Origin: DASZIT01 sp963709665
GTDB taxonomy: Bacteria; Actinomycetota; Acidimicrobiia; Acidimicrobiales; RAAP-2
NCBI GenBank assembly: GCA_963709665.1
Contig: CAVPWU010000002.1
Coordinates: 1,550,001 to 1,614,000 of the forward strand
Length of the DNA: 64,000 nt
Direction: 5' to 3'
Part shown: one piece after another, positions 25,581 through 34,486 of the stretch
Position numbering within the stretch: the first letter of the stretch is position 1
Layout of the letters: each line of letters begins with the position of its first letter
Notes under the pieces: generated by a model
Told to the model about the DNA's origin: nothing
What the model saw: only the letters and a program-made list of their open reading frames with translations
The model's database searches: none
Made by a program: the position numbers and the translations under genes

Positions 25581-26339
25581 ATGTCCCCCTGGTCGGCGCT
25601 GGCCATCTTCGCGGCCGGGCTGGCGGCCGGGACGGTCAACGTCATCGTGGGGGCCGGCTCGCTGATCACCTTCCCCCTGCTGCTCGCCCTGGGGTACCCG
25701 CCGGTCATGGCCAACGTGGCCAACAACGTGGGCCTGGTGCCCGGGAACCTCAGCGGCTCCATCGCCTACCGCTCCGAGCTGGTGGGTCAGCGGGACCGGG
25801 TGGTCCGGCTCGGCATCGCCTCGCTGGCCGGGGCCGTCACCGGGGCCACGTTGCTGCTGGCTCTCCCGAGCACGGTGTTCCGGACCGCAGTCCCCATCCT
25901 CATCCTGGTGGCCTCCCTGCTGATGGCCGCCCAGCCCACCTTGACCCGTCGACTCGAGTCCCGAGGGCCCCGTCCCACCCACGGAGGGCCCTTCCTGCTG
26001 GTCGGCGTCTTCCTCTGCGCCCTCTACGGCGGCTACTTCGGTGCCGCCCAGGGCGTGATCCTCATCACCCTGCTGGCCATCTTCATCGACGACGGCCTGC
26101 AGCGGCTGAACGGCACCAAGAACGTGCTGGTCACCCTGGTCAACCTGGTGGCCGCCGTGGTGTTCATCGTGTTCGCCCACGTGCTGTGGTCGGTGGCCCT
26201 CCTGATCGGGGTGGGCACCACCATCGGCGGCCAGTTGGGGGCGCGGATCGGTCGTCGGCTTCCCGCCCCGGTCCTCCGCTACACCGTCGTGGGGGTCGGC
26301 CTGGTGGTCTCGGTGGTCCTCGCCGTCGAGTGGTTCTGA
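25581..26339 (+). CDS. TSUP-family (TauE/SafE) transporter
   Basis: 252 aa with about eight hydrophobic helices in two related halves. The first half contains 'GLAAGTVNVIVGAGSLITFPLLLALGYPPVMANVANNVGLVPG' and the second 'CALYGGYFGAAQGVILI' with 'DGLQRLNGTKNVLV', both characteristic of the sulfite/organosulfonate exporter (TSUP) family. The substrate could be sulfite, a sulfonate or a carboxylate. ATG 25581 is the only sensible start. It stands between the diguanylate cyclase and dinG, all in the same direction. The 140-bp gap upstream holds a short GC repeat (GGGCCCGGCTCC twice) but no clear promoter. Confidence 0.88.
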   Translation: MSPWSALAIFAAGLAAGTVNVIVGAGSLITFPLLLALGYPPVMANVANNVGLVPGNLSGSIAYRSELVGQRDRVVRLGIASLAGAVTGATLLLALPSTVFRTAVPILILVASLLMAAQPTLTRRLESRGPRPTHGGPFLLVGVFLCALYGGYFGAAQGVILITLLAIFIDDGLQRLNGTKNVLVTLVNLVAAVVFIVFAHVLWSVALLIGVGTTIGGQLGARIGRRLPAPVLRYTVVGVGLVVSVVLAVEWF

Positions 26340-26402
26340 GTCCAGGGTGACGGGCAAGGTGGCGGTCCGGGTGGTCGGCAGGGTCGCCGATAGGGTCGAT
26401 CC

Positions 26403-28589
26403 ATGACCGACGACGTGACCACCACGCTCGACACGGTGGCAGCGTCACTGCCGGGTGGCGGCGAATCGAGGGAGGGCCAGCGGCAGATGGCCCGGGCGGT
26501 GGGCTCCGCCATCGGCGGGCGCCGTCATCTGGTCGTCCAGGCCGGGACCGGGACCGGGAAGTCGCTCGCCTACCTGGTGCCCGCCGCCCTGGCCGGCGAG
26601 CGGGTGGTGGTGGCCACCGCCACCAAGGCCCTCCAGGACCAACTTGCCGATAAGGACCTCCCCCTGGTGGCGGCCGCCCTCGACCAGGACCTCACCTTCG
26701 CGGTGCTGAAGGGGCGGAGCAACTACCTGTGCGTCCAACGGGCCTCGGAGGTCGGAGGTGTGGGGTCGGACCAGCTGCGGTTGGGGGGCGTCCCGGACGG
26801 CGGGGGCGGGAGCGGGGGCGGGAGCGGGGGCGGGAGCGGCGATGGGGGGCAGGCGACCACCGGCGCCGTGGAGCCGCCCGATGCCGACGACCCACTGGTC
26901 GGATCCGGGGTCGGGTCGGGGACGGGCGACGACGCCCGATTGGATGCCGGTACCTTCGGCGACCAGATACGGCGCCTGCTCGACTGGGCCCAGGACACCC
27001 CCACCGGCGATCGGGCGGAGCTCGACTTCGAGCCCCACTACCGGGCGTGGGCCATGGTCTCGACGACCGCCCGCGAGTGCCCGGGGGCGTTCCGCTGCCC
27101 GTCGGGTGCCTCATGCTTCGCCGAGGAGGCCCGGTCCCGGGCGGCCGAGGCCGACGTGGTGGTGGTCAACACCCACCTGTACGGTGCCCACCTGGCCAGC
27201 GGCGGGTCGGTCCTCCCCGAGCACCAGGTGGTGGTCTTCGACGAGTCCCACGAGCTCGAGGAGGTGATGACGGCCAGCCTGGGGGTGGAGATCGGGCCAG
27301 GTCGGTTCCGGGCGCTGGCGGCCGGGGCCCGGTCGGTGGTGGACACCGGACCCCCGGGGGTGGCAACCACGGTCGACCAGGTGGCCGACCTCGGGGATCT
27401 GCTGCAGCAGGCGCTCCGACCACTGGCCGGCCGACGGGTCCCCCGGGCCGCCATCACCGGGGCGAGTGGCGGCGGTGGTGGCGGCGAGGACTCCGGCGCT
27501 GGTGGCGGCGGTGGCTCCGGAGCTGGTGGCGGCGCGACGTCGGGTTCGGGCGGTCCCGGGGCCGCCGGCGCCGGACCGGCCATCGGGGAGGTGGTCGGAC
27601 TGGCCAGCGGCCGGCTCGATCGCCTGATGGGGTTGCTGCGTCGGGAAGCGGCGGAGGCGGCGGACGACGAGTCCGGCCAGGAACGGTCCCGGAGGGATCG
27701 CATCGTGCAGGCGGCCGGCCACCTCGCCGAGGACCTCGGGCGGCTGCTCGCCCTGGGGGACGACGACGTGGCGTGGGTCGACGACGGCCAGCGGTCGCCC
27801 AGCCTCCGGGTGTCCCCCATCGACGTCGGTCCGGTCCTGTCGGAGCGCCTGTGGGGGGAGGTCACCGCCGTGCTCACCTCCGCCACCGTTCCCATCGGGC
27901 TGGTCGAACGGCTCGGGCTTCCCGAGGAGGAGACCGATCAGCTCGACGTGGGAAGCCCCTTCGACTACCGGGAGCACGCCCTGCTCTACGTGGCCAAGTC
28001 CATCCCGGACCGGCGACGACCCGAGTCGGAGCCGGCCATCCACGACGAGCTCGAGACCCTCATCAACGCCGCCGGTGGTCGCACGCTGGCCCTGTTCACC
28101 AGCTGGCGGGCCATGTCCTCGGCCAGCGAGGCGCTCCGCTCCCGCCTGCCCTTCACCATCCTCACCCAGTCGGATCTGCCGAAGCCGGCACTGGTCGAGG
28201 CCTTCCGGTCGACGGCGTCGACCTGTCTCTTCGCCACGCTCGGGTTCTGGCAGGGCATCGACGTCCCCGGAGCCACCCTGTCCCTGGTCACCATCGACCG
28301 GATCCCCTTCCCCCGACCGGACGAGCCGGTCCTCCAGGCGCGTCGGGAACGGGCGGGCCCATCGGCGTTCGGCGTCGTGGACCTCCCCCGGGCCGGGACG
28401 TTGCTGGCCCAGGGGGCCGGCCGGCTGATCCGTTCGGCCGGCGACCGGGGGGTGGTGGCGGTGCTCGACAGCCGACTGGCCACCGCCAACTACCGGGGCG
28501 CCCTGCTGGCCCGGGTCCCGCCCATGAAGCGCACGCTCGACCGCGACGAGGTGATCGCCTTCCTGGCCGGGGTGACCGCCGACCGCTGA
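26403..28589 (+). CDS. dinG: DinG/XPD-like ATP-dependent helicase
   Basis: 728 aa. Walker A is 'VVQAGTGTGKSLAYLVPA', the iron-sulfur cysteines are in 'SNYLCVQRA' and 'ECPGAFRCPSGASCF', the DEAH-type box is 'VVVFDESHELEEV', and C-terminal helicase motifs include 'ATLGFWQGIDVPGATLSLVTIDRIPF' and 'QGAGRLIRS'. It unwinds D-loops and R-loops. There are two Gly-rich low-complexity inserts: one near residues 130-160 (12-bp DNA repeats GGGGGCGGGAGC) between the first and second FeS cysteine, and one near 355-395. Both are probably flexible linkers. It is convergent with era across four 7-bp repeats. Confidence 0.92.
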   Translation: MTDDVTTTLDTVAASLPGGGESREGQRQMARAVGSAIGGRRHLVVQAGTGTGKSLAYLVPAALAGERVVVATATKALQDQLADKDLPLVAAALDQDLTFAVLKGRSNYLCVQRASEVGGVGSDQLRLGGVPDGGGGSGGGSGGGSGDGGQATTGAVEPPDADDPLVGSGVGSGTGDDARLDAGTFGDQIRRLLDWAQDTPTGDRAELDFEPHYRAWAMVSTTARECPGAFRCPSGASCFAEEARSRAAEADVVVVNTHLYGAHLASGGSVLPEHQVVVFDESHELEEVMTASLGVEIGPGRFRALAAGARSVVDTGPPGVATTVDQVADLGDLLQQALRPLAGRRVPRAAITGASGGGGGGEDSGAGGGGGSGAGGGATSGSGGPGAAGAGPAIGEVVGLASGRLDRLMGLLRREAAEAADDESGQERSRRDRIVQAAGHLAEDLGRLLALGDDDVAWVDDGQRSPSLRVSPIDVGPVLSERLWGEVTAVLTSATVPIGLVERLGLPEEETDQLDVGSPFDYREHALLYVAKSIPDRRRPESEPAIHDELETLINAAGGRTLALFTSWRAMSSASEALRSRLPFTILTQSDLPKPALVEAFRSTASTCLFATLGFWQGIDVPGATLSLVTIDRIPFPRPDEPVLQARRERAGPSAFGVVDLPRAGTLLAQGAGRLIRSAGDRGVVAVLDSRLATANYRGALLARVPPMKRTLDRDEVIAFLAGVTADR

Positions 28590-28590
28590 C

Positions 28591-28618
28591 GGTCGGCGGT
28601 CGGCGGTCGGCGGTCGGC
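28591..28618. repeat. Four exact 7-bp tandem repeats
   Basis: GGTCGGC is repeated four times, filling nearly the whole 29-bp gap between the convergent dinG and era stop codons. No stem-loop is formed by the array itself. Confidence 0.85.
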
Positions 28619-29705
28619 TCAGAAGCCGAGGCGGTCGAGGGCGTCTTCGCGGTGCTGCCAACGCTTCTCCACCCGGACGAACAGCTCCAGAAAGGCTCCC
28701 GGGGGCATCTGCTCCCGCACGGCGGTGCCGACCGCCTTCAGGGTGGCCCCCCCGGTCCCGATGACAATGCCCTTCTGCGAGTCGCGCTCGACCAGGATCT
28801 CGCAGCGGACCCGGGGCCACTCCCACTCGGTGACCCGGCAGGCGATGCTGTGGGGCAGCTCGTCCACCACCCGGTGGAGGAGCTCCTCGCGCACCAGGTC
28901 GGCGACCCACTGCGCCTCCGATGCGTCGGAGACCATGCCCTCGGGGTAGTACTGCGGACCCTCGGGCATGCGGGACACCACGGCCTCGACCAGTGCCTCC
29001 ACTCCGTTGCCGGTGGCGGCCGAGATCGGGAAGTACTCGACGGGGACCGGCGGGGAGTTCTCCGCCTCGTCGAGTTCGCGGATCACCTCCGAGACGGCCG
29101 TCAGGTGGGTCAGGATCCCGTCGTCGCCGACCTGGTCGATCTTGTTGACCACCACCAGGAGCGCCGGCTGACCGTACGGGTCCCCGCCGGGATGACCACC
29201 GTGACGCCGTACGCCGGAGCCGCCGGTTCCGTCAGGGCCGTCGTCGTCCGCGTCGTCGTGCGCGTCGTCGTGCCGCGTCGTCGTCCGCCCCGTCCCGCCC
29301 CGGCGACTCGGAGCTCGCCGCCAATTCGCGATGGAAGGCCGACGCCCTGGCCATCGACCGCACCCGGCCGGCCGCCTGGGCCAGCACCATCCGGTCGCCC
29401 GGCCCCACGGCCCCGGTCGCCTCCACCATGGCCACCACGACGTCGACATCGTCCATCGACGATGTCGCCGAGTCGTTCATCCGCTCGCCCAGGGCGGTCC
29501 GCGGGCGGTGGAGTCCCGGCGTGTCCACGAACACCACCTGGACGTCCGGCCGGTTCAGCACGCCCCGGACCTGGCCCCGGGTGGTATTGGGCCGGGGAGA
29601 GGTGATGGTCACCTTGGTCCCCACGATCCGGTTGACCAGGGTCGACTTCCCGACGTTGGGTCGACCCACCACCGCCGCGAATCCCGACCGGAACGCCGGG
29701 CTCAT
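28619..29705 (-). CDS. era: GTPase Era with acidic insertion (apparent frameshift)
   Basis: The N-terminal G domain has G1 'VVGRPNVGKSTLVNRIVG', G3 'VVFVDTPGLHRPRT' and a shortened switch region; G4 'LLVVVNKIDQVG' lies in another frame. The C-terminal KH domain has 'GIVIGTGGATLKAVGTAVREQ'. Era binds the 3' end of 16S rRNA during 30S maturation. Between G3 and G4 sits a roughly 60-residue insertion not usual for Era, coded partly by GACGAC-rich repeats. The reading frame shifts there near 29272. Removing one base gives an uninterrupted 'DDDAADDAHDDADDDG'-type acidic stretch into G4. The ATG at 29705 overlaps the upstream CNNM/CBS stop (ATGA). Confidence 0.85.
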
Positions 29706-31012
29706 CGCTCCGCCTCGGCCGACGCACCCAGACGCACGATCCGGACCCGCTCGATGCGTCGGCCCTTCACCCGGTCCGCCACCAGGCGCAACCCGTCCAC
29801 CTCGACCGACTCGCCCTCCTCGGGGACGTGGCCCAGCAGATCGAACAGGAGCCCTCCCACCGTGTCCCACGCCCCGGTGGGGAGGTGGGCGTCGAACTCG
29901 TCGTTGGCCTCGGTCACCACCATCCGGCCGCTGACGCTGGCCTCGCCCGAGGGAAGGCGTTCCACCGGCGGCTCCTCCACGTCGAACTCGTCGACGATCT
30001 CTCCGACCAGCTCCTCGATGAGATCCTCCAGTGTGACCAGGCCGGCGGTGCCGCCGTACTCGTTGACCACCACGGCCAGATGGAACTTCTCCGCCTGCAT
30101 CTCCCGCATCAGCGCCGCCACCCGCTTGGTCTCGGGCACGAAGTGGGCGGTCCGGACGTAGCCGCCAACGGCGTCGTCGCCCTGGCCGCTCCGCACCCGG
30201 CGGATCAGGTCCTTGGTGTAGGCCACGCCCGCCACGTCGTCCTCCCCCCGGTCCAGGACCGGCAGCCGGCTGTAGCCCACGGACAGCGCCATCTCCAGAA
30301 CCCCCTCCACCGTCTCGTCGGCATCCACCGTCACCATGTCCGGGCGGGGCACCATCACCTCGCGCACCACGGTGTCACCGAACTCGATGATCGAGTGGAT
30401 GAGCGCCCGCTCCTCCCGCTCGATGACCTCGTCCTCCACCGCCACGTCCGCCATGGCCAGCAGCTCGGACTCGGTCACGTCCGAGCCGTGCCCGCCGCCC
30501 TTCGCCCCGATCAGCAGGTTGGCCAGGCCGATGAGCCCACCGGAGATCACCTTGATCGGCCAGAAGCCCACCAACGCCGAGACCAGGGGGGCACTGAACA
30601 GGGCGGCCCGCTCCGGGTGGTGGACCGCCCAGTTCTTCGGCACCGCCTCCCCGAGCACGAAGATCACGATGACCTCGAAGACGGTGGCCGCCAGGACGCC
30701 CCACGCCCCGAACCAGCTGGAGGCCAGGATCCCGACCAGGGTGGCCACCACCAGCTGGCAGATCAGCACCAGCAGCAGCACCGGGTTCAGGAACCCCTGG
30801 GGGTTCTCGGTGAGCCGGACCAGCACCTTGGCTCCCCGGCGGCCCTCGTCGAGCAGGGCGGCGGCCTTGGCCCGGCTCATCCGGACCAGGCTGGTCTCGG
30901 CCAGGGCCAGCACCGCCGAGGCCGCCAGCAGGATCACCACGGTGGCCAGCAGCAGACCGTCGCCGGTGGTGAAGGTGCCGCTGGCCAGCAGGGGCCGCAG
31001 GCCGGGCGTCAT
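29702..31012 (-). CDS. CNNM/CorC (HlyC/TlyC-type) membrane protein with CBS pair
   Basis: 436 aa. The N-terminal DUF21 domain has about four helices ('SAVLALAETSLVRMSRAKAAALL', 'LLLVLICQLVVATLVGILA', 'VIVIFVLGEAVPKNWAV'). Two CBS motifs follow ('REVMVPRPDMVTVDADETVEGVL' and 'FHLAVVVNEYGGTAGLVTLEDLIEELVGEI'), then a C-terminal CorC_HlyC domain ('AHLPTGAWDTVGGLLFDLLGHVPEEGE'). Relatives move or sense divalent cations, notably Mg2+ and Co2+, and despite the family name are not proven haemolysins. It lies in the conserved row phoH-ybeY-CNNM-era, overlapping both neighbours by four bases. Confidence 0.92.
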   Translation of the reverse strand: MTPGLRPLLASGTFTTGDGLLLATVVILLAASAVLALAETSLVRMSRAKAAALLDEGRRGAKVLVRLTENPQGFLNPVLLLVLICQLVVATLVGILASSWFGAWGVLAATVFEVIVIFVLGEAVPKNWAVHHPERAALFSAPLVSALVGFWPIKVISGGLIGLANLLIGAKGGGHGSDVTESELLAMADVAVEDEVIEREERALIHSIIEFGDTVVREVMVPRPDMVTVDADETVEGVLEMALSVGYSRLPVLDRGEDDVAGVAYTKDLIRRVRSGQGDDAVGGYVRTAHFVPETKRVAALMREMQAEKFHLAVVVNEYGGTAGLVTLEDLIEELVGEIVDEFDVEEPPVERLPSGEASVSGRMVVTEANDEFDAHLPTGAWDTVGGLLFDLLGHVPEEGESVEVDGLRLVADRVKGRRIERVRIVRLGASAEAER

Positions 31013-31515
31013 GGGCCCACGCGGTAGAAGCGGGCGAGGAGCTGCTGCTCGCGTCGCTCCATCTGCTCGGCTTCGGCGGTCTCCTCGTGGTCCATCCCCA
31101 GAAGGTGGAGGATCCCGTGCACGACCAGCAGGGCCAGCTCATCGTCGAAGCTCACCTCGTGGTCGACGGCGTTGCGGGCGGCCACCGCCGGGCAGATGAC
31201 CACGTCCCCCAGCAGGAGCAGCCGGTCGGTGTCGGCCTCGATGGTGCCGGGCCCGGTCCCCCCCTGGTCGGGAGAGCGACCGCTCCGCTCCACCTCGTCC
31301 TCGATGGGGAACGACAGGACGTCGGTCGGGCCGGTCTTGCCCAGGAACCGCTCGTTGAGCGAGGCGATGGTCTGCTCGTCCACGAACAGCAAGGCCACCT
31401 CGGTGTCACCGGCCACCCCCTCGGCCTCGAGCACCGAGCGGGCCAGGGCCGACCACCGTTCGACGGCCACGGGATGGTCGGCCTGCTCGTCGGCCGCGTA
31501 GATGTCGAGGCTCAC
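31009..31515 (-). CDS. ybeY: Endoribonuclease YbeY (16S rRNA maturation)
   Basis: 168 aa. The catalytic zinc site H-x3-H-x5-H reads 'HGILHLLGMDHEETAEAEQM'. The earlier family block 'VALLFVDEQTIASLNERFLGKTGPTDVLSFPI' is also present. An insertion rich in Gly/Asp/Arg ('RSGRSPDQGGTGPGTIEADT') sits between the two. It trims the 16S rRNA 3' end with Era. GTG 31515 is chosen: it follows GATGAGGG by a few bases and starts the protein at 'SLDIYAADEQ'. Upstream sequence in frame is Arg/Ser repeat and not family-like. It overlaps the CNNM gene by four bases. Confidence 0.92.
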   Translation of the reverse strand: MSLDIYAADEQADHPVAVERWSALARSVLEAEGVAGDTEVALLFVDEQTIASLNERFLGKTGPTDVLSFPIEDEVERSGRSPDQGGTGPGTIEADTDRLLLLGDVVICPAVAARNAVDHEVSFDDELALLVVHGILHLLGMDHEETAEAEQMERREQQLLARFYRVGP

Positions 31516-31522
31516 GATGCCC

Positions 31523-32593
31523 TCATCCGGTGACAGCGGGAGCCGGCGCCTCGACCCCCGGGGACGGGGTGGGTGTCGGCTCCGGCTCCGGCTCCGGCTC
31601 CGGTCCCGGGATGGCCGGTCCACCCGTCCCGTCGCCGGCCACCGCCGCCCGGCCCCGGCCCCGGTCGTAGGCGGCGACGATGTCGGCCACGATCCGGTGC
31701 CGCACCACGTCCTGCCCGGAGAGATTCACGAAGGCGAGGTCCTTGATCCCTGAGAGCACCGACTCCAGCCCGACCAGCCCGGACCGACCCCCGGCCAGGT
31801 CGATCTGGGTGATGTCCCCGGTGATCACCGCCTTGGAGCCGAAGCCGATCCGGGTGAGGAACATCTTCATCTGCTCGGGGGAGGTGTTCTGGGCCTCGTC
31901 GAGGATGATGAAGCTCGAGTTCAGGGTACGTCCGCGCATGAAGGCCAGCGGCGCCACCTCCACCGCCCCCCGCTCCATCAGACGCTGGGCGCCCTCCGGC
32001 TCGAGGAGGTCGTTGAGGGCGTCGTAGAGCGGTCGGAGGTACGGATCGACCTTGGCCATCAGATCCCCGGGTAGGAAGCCCAGACGTTCGCCGGCCTCCA
32101 CTGCCGGACGGGTGAGGATGATCTTGCTGACCTGGTGGGCCTGCAGGGCCTGGACGGCCAGCGCCACCGCCAGGTACGACTTCCCGGTGCCGGCCGGCCC
32201 GATCCCGAAGGTCACGATATTGGAGGCGATGGCGTCGGCATAGGCCTTCTGGCCCGCCGTCTTGGGTCGTACGGCCCGGCCCCGGGACGACCGGAGGAGC
32301 TCGGCCGTGAGGACCTCGGACGGGGAAACGTCGTGGCTCACCATGTCGATGGTCCGCAGCACCTGGATGGAGTCGAGCGGCTGGCCGGCCTCGAGGATCA
32401 CGATCATCTCCTCGAACAGCCGGCCGATCTGCTCGGCGTCCCGGCCGGCGATGGAGATCTCGTTGCCCCGGACGGAGATCTGGGCCTCGGGGTTGGCGTC
32501 CTCGATCAGGCGCAGCAACTCGTCACGCTGGCCCAAGAGGCCGGCCATCAGATGGTTGCCGGGGACGAGGATCTTTACCTGAGTGGAGGCCAC
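31523..32593 (-). CDS. phoH: PhoH-like ATPase
   Basis: 356 aa. The N-terminal 'LLRLIEDANPEAQISVRGNEISIAG' is the usual KH-like part, and the P-loop ATPase core has 'GIGPAGTGKSYLAVALAVQAL', 'ILTRPAVEAGERLGFLPGDL', 'SSFIILDEAQNTSPEQMKMFLTRIG' and 'VITGDITQIDLAGG'. Family members are linked to RNA metabolism and often sit beside ybeY, as here (7-nt gap). The last ~35 residues form a Pro/Glu repeat tail coded by GGCTCC repeats (31578-31601) that looks disordered. GTG 32593 is the start that gives the standard N-terminus. Confidence 0.92.
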   Translation of the reverse strand: MASTQVKILVPGNHLMAGLLGQRDELLRLIEDANPEAQISVRGNEISIAGRDAEQIGRLFEEMIVILEAGQPLDSIQVLRTIDMVSHDVSPSEVLTAELLRSSRGRAVRPKTAGQKAYADAIASNIVTFGIGPAGTGKSYLAVALAVQALQAHQVSKIILTRPAVEAGERLGFLPGDLMAKVDPYLRPLYDALNDLLEPEGAQRLMERGAVEVAPLAFMRGRTLNSSFIILDEAQNTSPEQMKMFLTRIGFGSKAVITGDITQIDLAGGRSGLVGLESVLSGIKDLAFVNLSGQDVVRHRIVADIVAAYDRGRGRAAVAGDGTGGPAIPGPEPEPEPEPTPTPSPGVEAPAPAVTG

Positions 32594-32648
32594 GTGCGTT
32601 CTCCGACCGACCCTACCAGCGCTCCGCCCGGGGACGGTGCGGCGGAGA

Positions 32649-33008
32649 TCAGCCCGGTGGCCAGTCGAACGCCCGCCCGCCCAGCACGTGGAGGTGGAGG
32701 TGCGGCACGGAGTTCAGCGAGTCGGGACCCACGTTGAAGACCAGCCGGTAGCCCCGGTCCTCGCCGCCGATGCCCTCGGCATCGGCCACCGCCTTCCCGG
32801 CCACCAACAGGGCCGTCACCTCGGCGGCGTCGGCGGCCGTCACCGTCGAGGCGTTGGTGATGTGGCGCTTGGGCACCACCAGGACGTGAACGGGCGCGGC
32901 GGGGTTGATGTCCCGGAAGGCGACGGTCACCTCGTCCGTCCGCACGATCTCCGCCGGGACGTCGCCCGCCACGATGCGGCAGAACAGGCACTCCTCCACG
33001 TCGGTCAC
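32649..33008 (-). CDS. HIT-family (histidine triad) nucleotide hydrolase
   Basis: 119 aa, standard HINT length. 'CLFCRIVAGDVPAEIV' at the start, 'FRDINPAAPVHVLVVPKRHI' in the middle, and the histidine triad 'SVPHLHLHVLGGRAFDWPPG' at the end. HINT-type enzymes hydrolyse adenosine phosphoramidates; the physiological substrate is unknown. The GTG at 33008 leaves 11 nt to the HTH gene upstream, so the two may be cotranscribed. It is also close to phoH downstream, a common neighbourhood. Confidence 0.93.
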   Translation of the reverse strand: MTDVEECLFCRIVAGDVPAEIVRTDEVTVAFRDINPAAPVHVLVVPKRHITNASTVTAADAAEVTALLVAGKAVADAEGIGGEDRGYRLVFNVGPDSLNSVPHLHLHVLGGRAFDWPPG

Positions 33009-33019
33009 AGGGATACGGG

Positions 33020-33292
33020 TCAGGATGCCGGCGACGGGGCGCCGGAGCGCTCGTTCACCGACCGAGTCCGCCCGTTCCCCTTGACCTCGGGGTACAGGTG
33101 CTCGAGGCTGCCGGGCGAGATCCGACTGCCCTCGATGAACTCCACGACATCCTTCTCCTGAATGCGGATCACCCGACCGAACTTGTAGGCGACGAGGTCA
33201 CCCTCGTCGATGAAGCGGTAGAGGCTGCGGAGGGTGATCCCCAGACGTTCAGAGGCTTCTTTCGTGCTGAGCCAAACAATCTGATCTGTCAT
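33020..33292 (-). CDS. Excisionase/MerR-like helix-turn-helix DNA-binding protein, 90 aa
   Basis: The HTH_17-type winged helix occupies residues 5-55: 'WLSTKEASERLGITLRSLYRFIDEGDLVAYKFGRVIRIQEKDVVEFIE'. The C-terminal 35 residues are polar and Ser/Arg-rich. Stand-alone proteins of this kind in actinobacteria (the BldC type is one) are chromosomal regulators rather than phage excisionases, and no mobile element is nearby. The ATG at 33292 is clear. It sits 11 nt upstream of the HIT gene. A 430-bp gap separates it from bldD. Confidence 0.85.
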   Translation of the reverse strand: MTDQIVWLSTKEASERLGITLRSLYRFIDEGDLVAYKFGRVIRIQEKDVVEFIEGSRISPGSLEHLYPEVKGNGRTRSVNERSGAPSPAS

Positions 33293-33726
33293 GGTGATCC
33301 TCTTCTACCCATTCCGACCAGAGTATGCACTTCCATTGCCGTAGTGACGGGAGTGATTGGGTCGCGGGTCGGAGGCTCATGCTATCCGGATGGCGCTCAT
33401 GTCAGATCGGGGGCGGGGCGGGGGGATCCGGTGGGGACCGGGAGCCACCACGCACGACCACCGCCCGACACCTCGACCAGGCCGGCGGCGGGGGCGGGAC
33501 GTGCCCACCGGCAGGCCAGGGGTTCGCCGGCCGCCACGGGGCCCGGGTGGGGACGGCGGGGCAGGGCCGGATCCGAGTCAGGTCGGACCGACGCCGCCGG
33601 GAAGGAGCGGGGCCAGGGGGCGTGGGCACCGCTCCCGACGGCCCATGCATCGATGCCGGGACCTGGGAACTCGTACCCACGACCCGGACCCTGGCTGCCT
33701 CGGGCCGGCCCCGGCGCTCCGGGCTA
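33293..33726. other. 434-bp gap, nothing recognised
   Basis: Between the HTH gene start and the BldD-like stop. The first ~100 bp are less GC-rich (around 33300-33400) and probably hold the promoter of the leftward HTH gene. The remainder is GC-rich with no supported ORF, tRNA or clear hairpin. Confidence 0.5.
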
Positions 33727-34320
33727 CTACAGGGTGACGAGAAGTCCCAACTCGTCGAGGCGCTTGCCCATGGTGTCCGGGGTCACCCCGAACAGACAGG
33801 CGATGGCCCGGACGTCCTCGGCCCGGATGGTGATCATCCGTCCGTTGAAGTCCTGACGGTGGACCTGGATCATCGAGAGGAACCGGCGCAGCAGGTCCCG
33901 CTCCGGCCCGCTCACCGAGTGAAGCTTGGTCAGGTCGATGGTGACCTTCTCGTTCCCGGGAGCACCCTGGAGGGCCCGACGGGCGCTCAACGGGGCCGTC
34001 TCGTGGTTGGAGCCGGGGCTCCCCCACCGGGTGGAGGCGTCGTCATCGGGTGGCAGCAGCTGGTCGACCGGGACGTCGTACAGCTTGGCCAGGCGCTGGA
34101 GCCGCGGCACCGAGATGGCCCGCTCGCCCCGCTCGTAGGCACCCAGCACCGAAGCCTTGAACTCCTGGTCGGACATCGCTTCGACGGCCTGCAGGGACAG
34201 GCGCATCTGCTTCCGCATCGCCCGGAGCCGGGCGCCGACCGCACGGGCGTAGGCGACCCTGGCGGACTCCTCTTGATCGTCGTCGTCAATCACGCTCAGA
34301 TGCTTTTCAGCAATGCTCAT
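33727..34320 (-). CDS. bldD: BldD-like c-di-GMP-responsive transcription factor
   Basis: 197 aa. The N-terminal XRE helix-turn-helix has 'GARLRAMRKQMRLSLQAVEAMSDQEFKASVLGAYERGERAISVPRLQRLAKLYDVPVDQLLP', strikingly BldD-like. An acidic/Ser linker leads to the BldD C-terminal domain ('VTIDLTKLH...') with R-Q-D, eight residues, then R-A-E-D. That is the RxD-x8-RxxD signature which binds tetrameric c-di-GMP in Streptomyces BldD. BldD-c-di-GMP represses developmental genes there; targets in this organism are unknown. The ATG at 34320 is preceded by ~20 acidic residues. It probably works with diguanylate cyclases such as the one at 23974. Confidence 0.88.
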   Translation of the reverse strand: MSIAEKHLSVIDDDDQEESARVAYARAVGARLRAMRKQMRLSLQAVEAMSDQEFKASVLGAYERGERAISVPRLQRLAKLYDVPVDQLLPPDDDASTRWGSPGSNHETAPLSARRALQGAPGNEKVTIDLTKLHSVSGPERDLLRRFLSMIQVHRQDFNGRMITIRAEDVRAIACLFGVTPDTMGKRLDELGLLVTL

Positions 34321-34486
34321 GCGTTCCCCTGTCTCTCTCGGCCGATGTTGGGGTGGTCCTGGCCTCCGCGGAGGCATCGGCGGCTGCTCGATTGGAGGTG
34401 CGCGCGACCTCGGGCTGCGGTATCACGGAGCACCCTCGACCGACACGTCCTCTGTCCCAGTCCCTAGTGTTGCCCACTCAGGGTGG

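Noticed and set aside
29702..31012. Haemolysin (virulence) annotation
   Set aside because: The DUF21-CBS-CorC architecture is a CNNM/CorC-type cation protein; the haemolysin name is historical.
33020..33292. Phage excisionase marking an integrated element
   Set aside because: No integrase, att repeats or phage genes nearby; the protein fits chromosomal BldC/MerR-like regulators.
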